Assembly (NCBI GenBank): GCA_030685235.1
Contig: MU839277.1
Location: 1 to 52,193, forward strand
From: Copromyces sp. CBS 386.78
Lineage: Eukaryota; Ascomycota; Sordariomycetes; Sordariales; Sordariaceae
Length of the DNA: 52,193 nt
Direction of reading: 5' to 3'
Numbering within the stretch: the first letter of the stretch is position 1; each line of letters begins with the position of its first letter. This document shows positions 1 to 11,688 of this stretch, one piece after another. Position numbers and translations under genes: made by a program. The notes beneath the pieces were generated by a model. That model saw nothing but the letters and a program-made list of their open reading frames with translations. It had not been told where the DNA came from and made no database searches.

Positions 1-3000
1 ATGGATGCGTGTGAGATTATTGGTCCAAAAAAAAAATTAAAGTGGGGGAGCAGTGTATGAAGACATTGAGGGCAGTGCGAAAAGACTTTCTCATTAATTA
101 AGTCTCTTTTTTATATATATTATTTATAAAGTTAAATATATAAAAGTTCGGGGTAAGGATTATCGAAGTACAATAATACGGAAGGTTCGCGAATATATTA
201 TACTTTATATAGCTTTAACGAATTTACTTCTAATTATTAACGACGACGCTCCTTTTCGAATATAGTAGCTTTAGACGCCTCTACAACAAATCTAATATCC
301 TTATCATCGCTATTTTTATTAGGGTTATTAGAATTTAAAATATTAGAACTTAAAGTATTAGAGTTAAAACTATTAGAACTAGAACTGCTAGAGCTTAACT
401 TCGACTTTTTAAATGATTTGACCAATTTAACCGATTTCTTCTTCTTTTTAGAAAACGACGGTTGGGGCTAAACCTATTATATATAGGTAGGCTACTATAC
501 TAGTTATTATACCGGCTACTATAACGTATTCGAATATCTGTACGGCAATTAGTACTACTACTATAAAAAGTAGGGTAATAAGTAGGGCAATAAATAAGGC
601 AACGTAAATAGAGGTCTTAGTACGATTATAGGAAGTTAAATCAGTTAGAAGGGGGAATATATAATAAGTAGTTGGATATAACCGGTAATAGGAATATTCG
701 GCTATACGGGTGCTTAGTTGTACATTAACAACGAAGATTGAAGTCGTTTATATTTAAAAGAGTACGGCGGATAGGGTAACTGCTTATAAGCCTATAAATA
801 GAATTAAGACTATTACAGCTACAATTAATATTATAAATAAAAAATAGTTAACTTTTTATTAGGGTATTAAGTAACGATAGAATAAAGTATTTAAAAACGT
901 ACAATTTAATATAAATATTCGTATAATATTAATTAATTAATAGAATATCCGGGCTAATAATTATAGGGAGCTATAAACTATATTCTAAAATAATATTAAA
1001 ATAGAAGCGGTTAAAACCCCGACTATCTATTACTAAGGGTATATATAAATATATACTACGGGGCGGGTATAATCTATTATAAGGGCAATTGTAGTAGCAG
1101 TATACGCGAGGATTAATTATTAGGCAATATTAGTATTTAGTATAATCAAGTGTAAAATCTATAATAAATAAGTACCTAATTATATTTAAGTCTACATATA
1201 TTATTATATTTATTACGCGTAAGGATATTTAAATAAAACTTAGAAATAATCACTAGGATATTAAACGCTTAGGTCGTTATTTAATCTATCGCTTATATTA
1301 AATCTTATATTATAGTAGACGGCCCTATACTTATCGTAGCGACTCTAAAGGTATTAACGACCTCCTTACTTCGAATATAGCCGATTATTATATTATACTT
1401 ATACGGCGAACTAAAGTTAAATAATATAATTAATTCTATTATATTATTAATAAATAATTTAATATTATATTATTTACTTAATTCTTAACTAATCATATTA
1501 ATTAATTAATCGGGTTACTTATTTAAAAATAGTATAAGAAATATTATAGCGAACTATTGTAGAATAAAATAGGGTATTAATATATATATACCGATAATAT
1601 ATTTAAATTGCGCTATAAATATAATTTATAATATATTACTTTACTAACCTTTATTTATTACCTTATTCGTAGACTATTACGAACTAAAAAGGAAGCAATT
1701 TATAGTATACAGTATTTTTAAATCTTTTACTACGTACGCAATAGGATAAGAAGCGGTCTAATAGGAAAAATTCGAGTAGTAAAGAATTAGAATATTTTTT
1801 TAGGTTTTTATTTTATACGTACCCTCGAATTCTATATAGTTTTACCTAATTCTTTTAAAATAGGATAATAAATTAAAAGGCGGTCGTTATCTATTTACTT
1901 TATATTATATTTCTACTATACTATTTACTAAGAGGTTATATTATTTATTATATATAATCGGCGGGACTAAATTAATAATTACCGGGTAGCGGACAAACTT
2001 AATAAGTAATCGCGAATAAAAGGTTAAACCTAATTATCTTTTATTTCCTTTAATCTAACAATCCTACTCCTTTCTTACCGCTATCAACTTATTTATATAA
2101 TATATTAATCTTATAATTAAATAAAATAACTACTATAAGTAATATAGTTTAAAGGTTAGCGGGCGCCTAGCCTTTCGCTATATTAAAACGTCGAAAGGTT
2201 ATTAAAATTAAATTAGAAATAGTAGACCATATATAGACGATTTTTAATTAAAAGAGGCGAACTACGCGATAAGTAATATACGAATACGTATAAACGAATA
2301 TTACTAAAAAATATATTTATAAAGTACGAAAAATATTATAGTAATCGGGCGAATACTTTCCTATTATAAATAATTCAATAAATTTCAATTAGTAATCTAT
2401 TATTAATATTATATAAAATCGGTCGTATCGCCGGTTACATTACCGATATTATAAGTAATATTAAAGGATATCAGAAAAAAAAGTAACGATAAAGAGGATT
2501 AGGAAATTACAAACGAAGAAAAATTAATAGAGTTCGAAGAAAATAAATAATATAAAAGATTTTGCCCTACTATATAATATATTTACTAATAGTATTTAAG
2601 CCGCAATTAACTTCGAAAGCGAACTAAATATTAATAACTTTAATATAACCCTATTACCGTTTAACTTCAATAAAAAAAGAATTATTCCACGCTATTAACT
2701 ATAATAAACGAAATAACGATAATAATATCGCGCCGGTAATACCGTTTAAAGAGAATTTCCTAAATTTATCCGATATAAAATAAAAAATTAACGCAATCGA
2801 CGAAAACCCCGCTAAAAACTATAACGCCTAAATTACTATTGAAATTAGTAGTATTAAACGATTAATAGAACTATTAAAATTTATCGACTTCGAAGATATT
2901 TCTATATTTATACTATATAACTATAAATATAATGAATTTATCCCGGATTTTTAAATAATATTTAGAATATTCGTATATTTAAAAGGTATAATTAGGATAG

Positions 3001-4079
3001 AATATACAGGGATATAAGAAATTATAAGTATATTTTATTATATTAATCGGGAATATACCGAATTAAATAAGGAATTACCCGATGTATAAATACTACTTAA
3101 TTAATTAATAATTTTAAAAGACCGGGTATAATTATACTTCCCCTTATTAAATATACGGGTAATTAACGTTCTATTAAATATCGAACGTATTATTATTGCA
3201 ATATCGTTAAAGAAAAGGCTAAAAAAGATATAAATATAATAAGAAGTAAATAGGATCGAGAAGGAGGTAATAAATAATAAATTATATATAATCGACCTAA
3301 TTAATTTATTTATCGTACTATACTCATTAAATATCGTCAAATTAATTTATCGAAATATAAAGCATTTCGTAGATAATTTAATAGAGCTATACGAATCGCT
3401 ATTATAATTATCGTTAATTCGTACAATATCCGGGGAATTTACGTATATATAGTATCTACTATTTAAATTATTAATAATAGGTAACAATAAACCCAGTAAC
3501 TCAGTATTTCTATTTAACTTTATTTATTTCGGATATTTATCGCCAATATATTTATATTAAAAGGCTAATTTTAATTAATTGGAATTTATATATATTGGAT
3601 AGATTATTGTAGCAGGTTATAATTTTCGAAGGAATTTCTATACCAATAATAGGGGCAGGGTAACGGTTATAGTATATAAGCTTTTTAAGCAGCGCAACTA
3701 TTATATATTTAAATTTTAACTTATAAATACTATAGGTATCTATTTATATAATAGACTAAATTATTAACTTAATTAGGATAAATTTAAAATTATTATTATA
3801 AAAGTAGATATTTATTTTAAGGAAACGGATATTTTATAAATTTATAATTAAAAAGTATATTACAATTAGTATTAAAACGAGATATAGGACGACCCTTACC
3901 CATATAAAGTATTATTTAAAATATTATATTTTAATAGTAATTAATGAATTGTTATTAGAAAGTAATGTAAATTTAAAGTTTTGTATTATCTAAAGTATAT
4001 TTATTAATATATAAATTTTAAATTGCCCGTCGAAAATATATATAAATACTTCTTAAAGCGAGCCGTCGTCGTAAATAAT

Positions 4080-5560
4080 ATACAACTTCTAAGTATAATA
4101 ACGCTAACCAGAACTAGAGTAGAATAGGGCCAAGAACCGGAATAGGGGTACTCGCATACTTATAATTAGGAAGTAGAATATCAAATATAATTTATACCGA
4201 TATACTATATTTACTTAGTCTACGGCCAATTCGAATTTAAAGCCTACAGTAGGGAAGATTTCGATAAATTGTAGGATAAGTTATTACCGTTCTATAAACC
4301 CATTATAAATTACTTAATAATAATATTTATTAATAGGTTTAATTTATATAAAAACGTTATACGCTTATTAATAAGCATATACCTAACCCTAGCCAGTTTA
4401 AATTTCGAAATTTAATAATCGTAATCCAATATTTTCCCTATTATATTCGGACTTTATAAATTTAATTTTAACGACGTTATACGCGCCCTTTATTTAATAG
4501 GATAATTAAATAAAAGAATTAGTATATAATTTAGCGGTTAATATAACCCGGAATTTATATTGTATATTCCGACCCTCTATTTCTTAAGCGATATACTATA
4601 ATAGGCGGAGAATTCGGGAATAAAAGGGCCGTATATAAATAAATTTTACCGATATTATATAGTTAGCGAATAGGTTACTAAGTTCGACCTTTAACTATTC
4701 GTATAATATAAATATAAATATAAAGATAATAACGATATAAAATAACGCCCGCATATATTTAACAATATATTCAATTTCGACGTACTTATATATAATTAAT
4801 ATTATTATTAAATATTAACAATACGGGACGAGATTAAAAAGCGACTGCTATTTAATAATAAATAGAAATAATATTCGATATAATAGGGCATTAAAATTAA
4901 ATGCCTAACGTTATTCGTATTAACCCTAATATTCGATATTATTTATATACGTCCCGCCGATCTAATATATTCTAAATTTAACGGCCTATTTTAGTTAATA
5001 TATTTAATACTATTGGATACTATTTTAATAAATAATGCGGGTAAAGAATATATATAGGTATTACAATATTGGCTAAAGCCCCTTAAATAATAAAAATTAT
5101 TATTACCGCTATATTATATATAAATATAAATAATATCGAATTATATCCGATAATCTATTATTATTCCTATATTAATACGTTTATAATTAAAAGTACATTA
5201 TATTTAGCCCTTTTTTTATAAAGTATTACGTAAAGAAGTTACTAATATCGATATTAAAAAAGAGATATTTAATAATAACGTTAAAGTAATAAAAGCTATT
5301 ATAAATATTATTATATATACGTTTGCAGTAATAGCAAAGTTGAAAAGTTTATTAATAAGGATTAAATTAATTATTATAGAGAGGGCTAATTTCTTGAATT
5401 TAATTCTTAGAGCGCGCGAAGCGTATAAATAATTATATTGCGTTGTATCGGATATTATTATAATAAATTTAAAACTTTATTAGAAATTAAAATAGTTTAG
5501 AGTAATAAAGGGAAGAAAGCGTCCGAATAATAGGCGCCCCCCCAATAAAATAGATATTTA
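4080..5560 (+). mobile_element. Decayed transposase-like ORF relic
   Basis: Read on the + strand and ignoring RIP-type stops, this stretch gives long protein-like segments. The most suggestive is at about 4,604-4,675, reading AENSGIKGPY then INKFYRYYIVSE. With G-to-A changes allowed (Cys to Tyr), the YRYY would be a CxxC knuckle. From memory, fungal CACTA/Plavaka-type (tnp2-like) transposases carry a similar Gly-rich segment followed by a CxxC. The rest is too decayed to align by eye. The assignment to a DNA transposon class is tentative. That it is a dead mobile-element gene rests mainly on the RIP pattern, which only affects repeated DNA. Confidence 0.3.
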
Positions 5561-5569
5561 GTAATTAAA

Positions 5570-8500
5570 GGATATAGAGGTATTATTAATACGGCTTTTA
5601 AATAAATTCGAATACGAATAAGAGGTTATAGAATTAGAAGAAAATTGTCGCGTAATTTAATATTTTAACGATTAAGCCCGACTAAATATATATATAATAA
5701 TCTATTATTTTACGATTATAAAGGAATATATACTATTAATTAACGTTAATATATTAGTATTTAAAATCTTCTATAAGTAAGTTTATATAAAATAAAAATA
5801 GAAGGGGCATTTTATTTTATTTCTACCCGAACTCCTAAATATATTTATTTATAATATTTTCTATTACTACCCTAGCTTAATACTATTATTATACGTTAGA
5901 AACGCTAAAGTAAGGCCGCTAAATATTAGATTACCCTAATTAGAAAATATATAATTTAAAATATAAGTGGGCAGGGAGTTGAAAGCGGATACGGCCTATC
6001 TACTATTATATATAATATATAGTAGGATATAAATATAATAAACCTTTATTAATAATTCGGCGAACGGTAAATTAATTAAGAAATTTGCAACGATAATTAA
6101 TATAATTAACTTAGAAAAGATTATTTTCGAAATAGCCGCGTTCTAAATTACTATACAATTTATAATACGCAACGGATTTTTAATAAACAGGGAATTAACC
6201 TAATAAATATTACGGCTTTAAAAATTATATCTAATAATTTTTAATATATTCTTATTACGTCTCGATTTAAAAGAGCTAAAAGAAGTAGAAAACGAAATAG
6301 AATTTAACGTTGAAATAGAGCTTAATATAAATTATCATCGATTTACTATTACCGAATAAATATTATAGAATATTACCCGTATTATAATATACCTAATTAA
6401 TATTAATATACGTTTATTATTCGGAGAACGAAATATATAAATAAGGTTTAAAGATTTATTATTCCGTATTTACTTTTTTAATTATAGATATCGCCTTCTT
6501 TTCTTTAGTAATAAGGCGATTTAATAGATTTATAAAGTTTTATTTATTAATAGGTACGTATATATAACCCTTTCTCCTACTCTTATTTCGAATTTTATAT
6601 AAGTAGTCTATATATTATCGGCCGTACTAAGTACCATTAGAATATAATTATAGAGTATATTACAACCTTTTAAAACCTAGGTATTTATACTATTGCGATA
6701 TATCCTAGTTTCGTATTAACCCGACTAGATATATAATTTAGAATTTATATTTTCAAGTAATACTAACCTTAAAATAAAATAAACCTAATTATCCGATATA
6801 ATAAATATATTCGTTGCAATATAATTAATTAAAATACCGATTTTAGGCTAGAAAAACGAATTATATATTATTAAAAATATTACTGACGGATTAAGTATAT
6901 TATATTAGGCTATTTTAAGATTTATAAATAAGATTCGAAAATCCTTTTCTCGATAATACGGTAACGTATTAACGTAAGTCGATAAAAATAGGTTAGCTAA
7001 TCGAAATTAATATATATAATTAATCTATCTATTTAATTCTTTTCTAATAATTTATTTCGGTTAAGAATTTCTCAGTTTATTATTAATAATATATTTCGGC
7101 GAACAATTAGAATAATATTATTTAGTATTAATAACCGTTCTATCTTCCAATTTAATATCGATTATATATATTAACTCTATTTATAATATTAAAATCTAAT
7201 TAAAATAATATCTTTAATATATCGGAGCTTAATAATATTATATATAGCGCTTATTAATTATAACTGTTTATTATACTTATTCTATAGCCTTTACTTATTT
7301 ACTAGCCAACGTTTCATTATAGACTTCGTTAACGCTATTTTTAAATTAAAAAGACCATTGCTATAGCCTATTATAAAGCGACTATATTAAGTTTATATAT
7401 ACCGAACCCAAATATAACGGTAATATTTACGAAGTTCCGTCTAAGAAACGCAAACGTATCAGCCGTATCGATTATATATTCGTATAAGAATTTATCGAAA
7501 ATAGCCGCTATATTTTTATACTAATAATTAAAATAAAAGTATCGAATAAGCGTAACGAAGTTTTAAATTTATAATATATTAAAGAGGTTAGCCCGGTTAT
7601 TATTAAATTAATAATTATAAAACTATAGAAACTTTATATTATACTATTAAAAGACCTAATAAATATAAACGATAATATACTATCTATTTTTATTAATTGG
7701 CAAATAGAGTAGCTCTAAGTCTAATAGGTATATTTACTAATATATCCCCTAAAACGGATTTGGGCGAGCGATAATATTTATAAATATAGTTTTCAATATC
7801 GGCTAACGCCCCCCCGGACCCAATTAGCGTATCCCTAACAATTAATAATATATATAATATATAACCTAAGGTTTACTGTCCTTTATATCTAATCTACCCC
7901 ATTATAGTCGGATATTATACTAATTACTATATATATTTAAGTAGTCTCCGTCGTAGTAACTATTTCTCTCTTACGTTAAAGCCCGGTCCCGCTACGAATA
8001 CCGCCGTTTTCTAATAGAAACTACTCCAATCCCCTCTCCGACTATTTATATAAATCATTAATTAAATATATAGGTTTATACTATTTAAATATAACGCGGT
8101 CAATCGCTCTAGGAAGGAATAGAACTCTAATTATTAGCGTACTACTTAAAAGAAAAGTTTAATTTAACTCGGATACCGACTTCTATACATCAATTCTGCT
8201 AAATTACGGATATTTATTATAATATCAAATCCTAACCTAAGCGAAAACCTCCGTAGGGATTATAATATATAGCCTCTATTTACCTAGTCTCTTCTACTAG
8301 TCTCCTAATTCCGTAGTCCGCCTTCTAAATCTCTCTAATTATTTCCAATTATCTAATTTCGCCTTATAATTTAAAGTTATAATATATTAATATAATATTA
8401 CGTATTTAATTACAATTTTTTCGGTCCGGGATACCTTATATCTATATTTAAATCTTTTATTTACTCTTCTTTTCTTTTTAATATAGCGGTAGCTACTACA

Positions 8501-9040
8501 CCTAATATAATTACTAATATACCCTAATCCCCACTTTATATTCTTTCTTTTTACCTACTTTAAACTTATTAATTCTATAATAAATAACCTAATTAAAACC
8601 TATATAGTATATATATTTTAATATAATATTTTTAAACAAATTTTAGTGAATAAATAATTTTTTAAATCATTTTAATATATATATACGATAAGGAATTATT
8701 GTTTAACGTCCTAATAATATAGTAAACTCTATATTTAGTAAAATATCCCCCGTTTTAATAATATATATGCGCTACTGCAAAAATCAACGCCAAATACTAA
8801 ATTATACTAATTAAGGAATATATAGCGCTATAATATAAATAGTAAATTGTAGAGTTTACAATTAGAATATTATATAATAGATTAATAATATTATACAAAT
8901 TAACTTTCTAGTACAAATATTATATAGCAGGTATATAATTATATAAACGTACGAATTTTGAGCGTACAATATATAGTACTAATTATTATACTTCTAATTG
9001 TACATTCGCGACCGTATAGTAGCTAGGCTATAACTATAGT
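5570..9040. repeat. RIP-degraded sequence without recognisable genes
   Basis: Continuation of the left block. Protein-like but stop-ridden segments occur on the + strand at 5,700-6,800 and around 7,390-7,700. No domain was recognised. Between about 8,710 and 8,870 there is an imperfect inverted pair (GTAAACTCTA near 8,720, TAGAGTTTAC near 8,853) which may be the remains of a small inverted-repeat element. Confidence 0.6.
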
Positions 9041-9200
9041 TAGGCTCGCTCGTAACTGCGTGCCTAGCAATGGTAGTCCGCGTACTAACCAAACCTGTCG
9101 GACTTAAGTGACGTAAGTTAGGTGTGCGGACCCCTGTCCACCCCTATCCCAGACCAGAACCGACCCACCCTTCCCGTATACAACTACTTTTACTGGGTTA

Positions 9201-9260
9201 CAACGGTTGAATATGAGCAACGGTTAAAAAGATCCAACGGTTGTAGAAATATCAACGGTT
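9201..9260 (+). repeat. Four evenly spaced CAACGGTT octamers
   Basis: CAACGGTT occurs exactly at 9201, 9218, 9235 and 9253, spaced 17, 17 and 18 bases apart, with divergent spacers. The octamer contains the YAACKG core typical of Myb-type DNA-binding domains. The array lies in the transition from the RIP block to normal DNA, just upstream of the DUF6594 pseudogene. It could be a degenerate 17-bp tandem repeat or a regulatory site cluster; the sequence alone does not decide. Confidence 0.6.
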
Positions 9261-9343
9261 ACGTATATATACCGATCGTTAACTAAGCAATAGTTATATA
9301 TATATAATGGTTATTTCAGACCTGAAGATTCTATTAATGGACC

Positions 9344-10287
9344 CTGCAGTCGCTGAGAAACTGGGAGGACTTCAAGGAACGATCCGCAACGGATCCATCC
9401 CGGATAGATCTCTTAAAGAAGATCAGGGAAACACTCAAAGAATATAGTAAGCTGAGAGCCACTACTTCCATCGCAGCTAACAGATGTGTTCAACCACCGG
9501 ATAGGAGAGGCCCTTTTCTTGGAAAGCTCACTCGCCAGAATCCCGTCACCGGATGCAAGAACGCTCAAGGCATTCGAATACAACTTCTTCCATGCACTTC
9601 GTGGCGATCCGGACAGTTTCCCAACCCTTGGAGGAAGCAGTGTCTCCATCTACGATGATGCAGATGACCTGGTAGCGTTGCACACAGTCGAACCAGTAGA
9701 TAGAATGTCCAGCTTCAATTCCTTGCACATTACTTTGGGTTTCTATTCCAGGTATGTGAGAACAGCCCAGCCTCCAGTTATCAGCTTCGGTGCAGGTTAG
9801 AGGTAGTTACTTCAAAATTGGCAAGTCATATAACGGTTAGTTAAAAATCTCCACAAAACACATAGGACACGCCCACAGGATAACATGAACACGCCGACGA
9901 AACATAGAAAACTCTTTTACACATCCGATCAAAAACTGTCCCGCTTCGTCGCGTGGCTGAGTACCTCTACCTTTCTCGCTGTCTTGCTTTTGGTCTGACT
10001 CTGCCCCATCACCATCTTGTACGTCGTGACGTCAGACAAACTCAAGCTCGGTCTTATTGCTCTCTTACGGTCCTGTTCGGAGGGAGTGTTGGACTTTTGA
10101 GCAATGCGAAAAGGGCGGAGATCTTTGCATCAACGGCTGGGCTGCGTATGTATCAATCACAAGCTCCTCCTTCAATGCGGTAGTTGGACTAACGACTGCT
10201 CTGAACTTTGACCTTTACAGATACGCCGCAGTCCTTGTTGTCTTTGTTAGTGGTGATCTTGGGGGTTCAAATTCCAAGAGTGAATGA
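9344..10287 (+). pseudogene. DUF6594-family membrane protein, frameshifted pseudogene
   Basis: Pieces of one protein lie in order but in different frames. 9344-9490 encodes NWEDFKERSATDPSRIDLLKK and on to a Tyr/Leu-rich helix. 9487-9730 encodes FNHRIGEALFLESS..., with the DDADDLVAL stretch and a DRMSSF that, as I recall, is typical of this family. 9927-10070 encodes a transmembrane segment STFLAVLLLV, a stop, then PITILYVV. Then TVLFGGSVGLLSNAKRAEIF follows in another frame, and the end is YAAVLVVFVSG up to a TGA at 10285. This N-terminal helical region followed by two or three C-terminal membrane helices ending in AAYAAVLVVF is the layout of fungal DUF6594 proteins, whose function is unknown. 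At least three frame changes and one in-frame stop show it is dead. The last join has an intron-like GTATGT...CTAAC...CAG (10147-10219), but the phase does not fit. The 5' end is lost at the RIP border. Confidence 0.75.
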
Positions 10288-10339
10288 GGTTGGTATTCAT
10301 ATGTAAATCCCTCACCTTGAATTCCAGCACGTATGATAA

Positions 10340-10886
10340 TTATCCAATGCCAACAAGGGGTACGGATCTTGGAATCAGATCTTGCCCGGTTAGGGAGCTG
10401 GTGGCTGGGTCAAGATCATAGTCATCGTCAACCATGAGGACGGTTCCATTAGAACTGAATGCAGTTGTCATTGCAGTTTCTTCCCAAAGTTTATATGCCC
10501 CATCACCACCTGCGAATGTCAACAAAAAGGCGTACGCCCGTATAGCTCAGTGGTAGAGCGCTTCACTCGTACTAACCATCTGCGTCATGAAGAGGTCCGC
10601 CAGTGGGTGACTCTCTTCTGCTGGTGAAGACGGGATCCAACCATAAGGTAGGTAGTGAGTCGGGTTGTGCATGTCATATCTGGGTGAGGAAATGGCAGCT
10701 GGAACGTAACCGGTAAATGTATGAGGTAGAATGGTGCATTGCGAAGGTGCAAGCGTGAGATTACCGGAAGTTGGGAAGTCACAGAAGAAGATGTTGTTAC
10801 CCCAAGCCATTGCCTGCCGGATATTGAATTGCGGCAAACCTACTCCAGAATTGACAGCCAAGGCTAATGTGGGGTACTTGAGTACC
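10340..10886 (-). pseudogene. Truncated hypothetical gene fragment, two exons
   Basis: Two consecutive minus-strand exons give good protein sequence. Exon A (10886-10573, after a TTAG acceptor) reads VLKYPTLALAVNSGVGLPQF and on to PLADLFMTQMV. Exon B (10509-10340) reads GDGAYKLWEETAMTTAFSSN and ends LVGIG-stop. The intron 10572-10510 (63 nt, GTACGA...TTCGCAG) joins them in phase (A|GT gives Ser). I do not recognise the family; the sequence is Pro/aromatic-rich and without membrane segments. No start codon or upstream exon is visible: going upstream the next sequence is the tRNA-Thr gene and then the neighbouring hydrolase. It therefore looks like the 3' remnant of a longer gene. The intron contains an antisense tRNA half (separate entry). 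An alternative donor GTTAGT at 10576 would break the frame. Confidence 0.5.
10536..10571 (+). tRNA. Partial tRNA-Thr (5' exon only), inside an intron of the opposite strand
   Basis: The 36 bases match the 5' exon of the complete tRNA-Thr at 10923 with one change (CTTCA instead of CATCA in the anticodon stem). They run from the acceptor GCCCGTA through the D arm to anticodon CGT and position 37. Homology stops exactly where the intact gene's intron begins. About 14 bases on there is ATGAAGAGGTC, which would supply position 38, a stem strand complementary to CTTCA and the same variable loop, but no T arm or acceptor follows. It is therefore a tRNA pseudogene or inserted tRNA half, not functional. 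It lies wholly within the 63-nt intron of the minus-strand fragment. Confidence 0.85.
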
Positions 10887-10922
10887 TAATCTTGGCACTG
10901 TTAATGTAAATAACCAAGCAAA

Positions 10923-11029
10923 GCCCGTATAGCTCAGTGGTAGAGCGCATCACTCGTAAAACCTTCCCGACCTCGGGAAAGTGCAACTACGATATGATGA
11001 GGTCTGCGGTTCAATCCCGCATGGGGGCA
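10923..11029 (+). tRNA. tRNA-Thr (anticodon CGU), with intron
   Basis: Complete cloverleaf: acceptor GCCCGTA at 10923-10929; D stem GCTC/GAGC; anticodon stem CATCA/TGATG around loop C-T-CGT-A-A; variable AGGTC; T arm TGCGG-TTCAATC-CCGCA; 3' acceptor TGGGGGC; discriminator A at 11029. A 35-nt intron (10959-10993) sits at the canonical place between positions 37 and 38. The A box (TAGCTCAGTGG) and B box (GGTTCAATCCC) are present, and a T5 run at 11035-11039 is the likely Pol III terminator. Oddity: acceptor pair 5:68 is G-G and 6:67 is T-G, so the stem is weakened and the gene may be drifting. Reads ACG threonine codons. Confidence 0.88.
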
Positions 11030-11322
11030 TGACTCTTTTTGCCTATTTTATCGCTCCCTTTTTGCCCTGGACATGCAATGAATGTCCTTTTTTTCCTTTC
11101 CCTTTCCTTCCTCTTCTTTCTGCACAATCATCCAACTTCCTTCTTGTCCCGATCCAACCATCATGGACCAACCCAGATCATCAACTAAAGCGATCCATGA
11201 CATGCATAACCCATCCACCTCCTCCTTCCACGTCGAAGTCATGTTTGCAAGGACCTGTCACTTGTTGGCGGCGGTCTCTCGTGCACCCCGAGCGTCACCC
11301 CGAGCGTCACCCAACACCACCA

Positions 11323-11637
11323 TCACAACCCAAGCCGCCTCAACAACGAATCCACCTCCCTCGCCACCAATTCCGGATCGTCCTTTTGAATAAAATGCCC
11401 ACAACCCCTCGCAATCTTGACCGGAACCACATTGTTATCATCATCACCGTCACCGTCAACCGCCGCGAGACGGGTCAACCCCTCGTTATACCGCTGCCAG
11501 GCCGGGTTCATGTACCCGTTTATGACGGCTTTGGGGATGGACATTGGGCCCTGCAGTAGATAGATGTGGACGAGTCAGATCAGGGGGGTGTGCCACGTGT
11601 GAGACGGAAGAACTGACATTTCGACAAGCTACGGTAC

Positions 11638-11688
<51 letters not shown>

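Larger units (their letters stand above)
1..9040. repeat. RIP-degraded AT-rich repeat block (left)
   Basis: Very AT-rich DNA in which CpA and TpG dinucleotides are almost absent while CpG (cg, cga) is still common, and all six frames are littered with TAA/TAG. This is the classic product of repeat-induced point mutation, which converts CpA to TpA on both strands of duplicated DNA in the sexual cycle. No intact gene is visible. The first ~100 bases keep TG/CA and look like unmutated sequence but encode nothing recognisable. A short Ser/Asn-rich frame at 237-425 (-) is low-complexity noise. Open stretches between stops around 4.0-5.5 kb and 5.6-7.7 kb on the + strand still have protein-like composition and are probably dead transposon genes. 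From about 9,000 the composition returns to normal. Confidence 0.9.

Noticed and set aside
237..425. Ser/Asn-rich open frame on the minus strand
   Set aside because: Low-complexity composition inside the RIP block; no protein-like features.
10147..10219. Intron in the DUF6594 gene restoring function
   Set aside because: GTATGT, CTAAC and CAG are present but the phase does not join the flanking frames, and other frameshifts remain.
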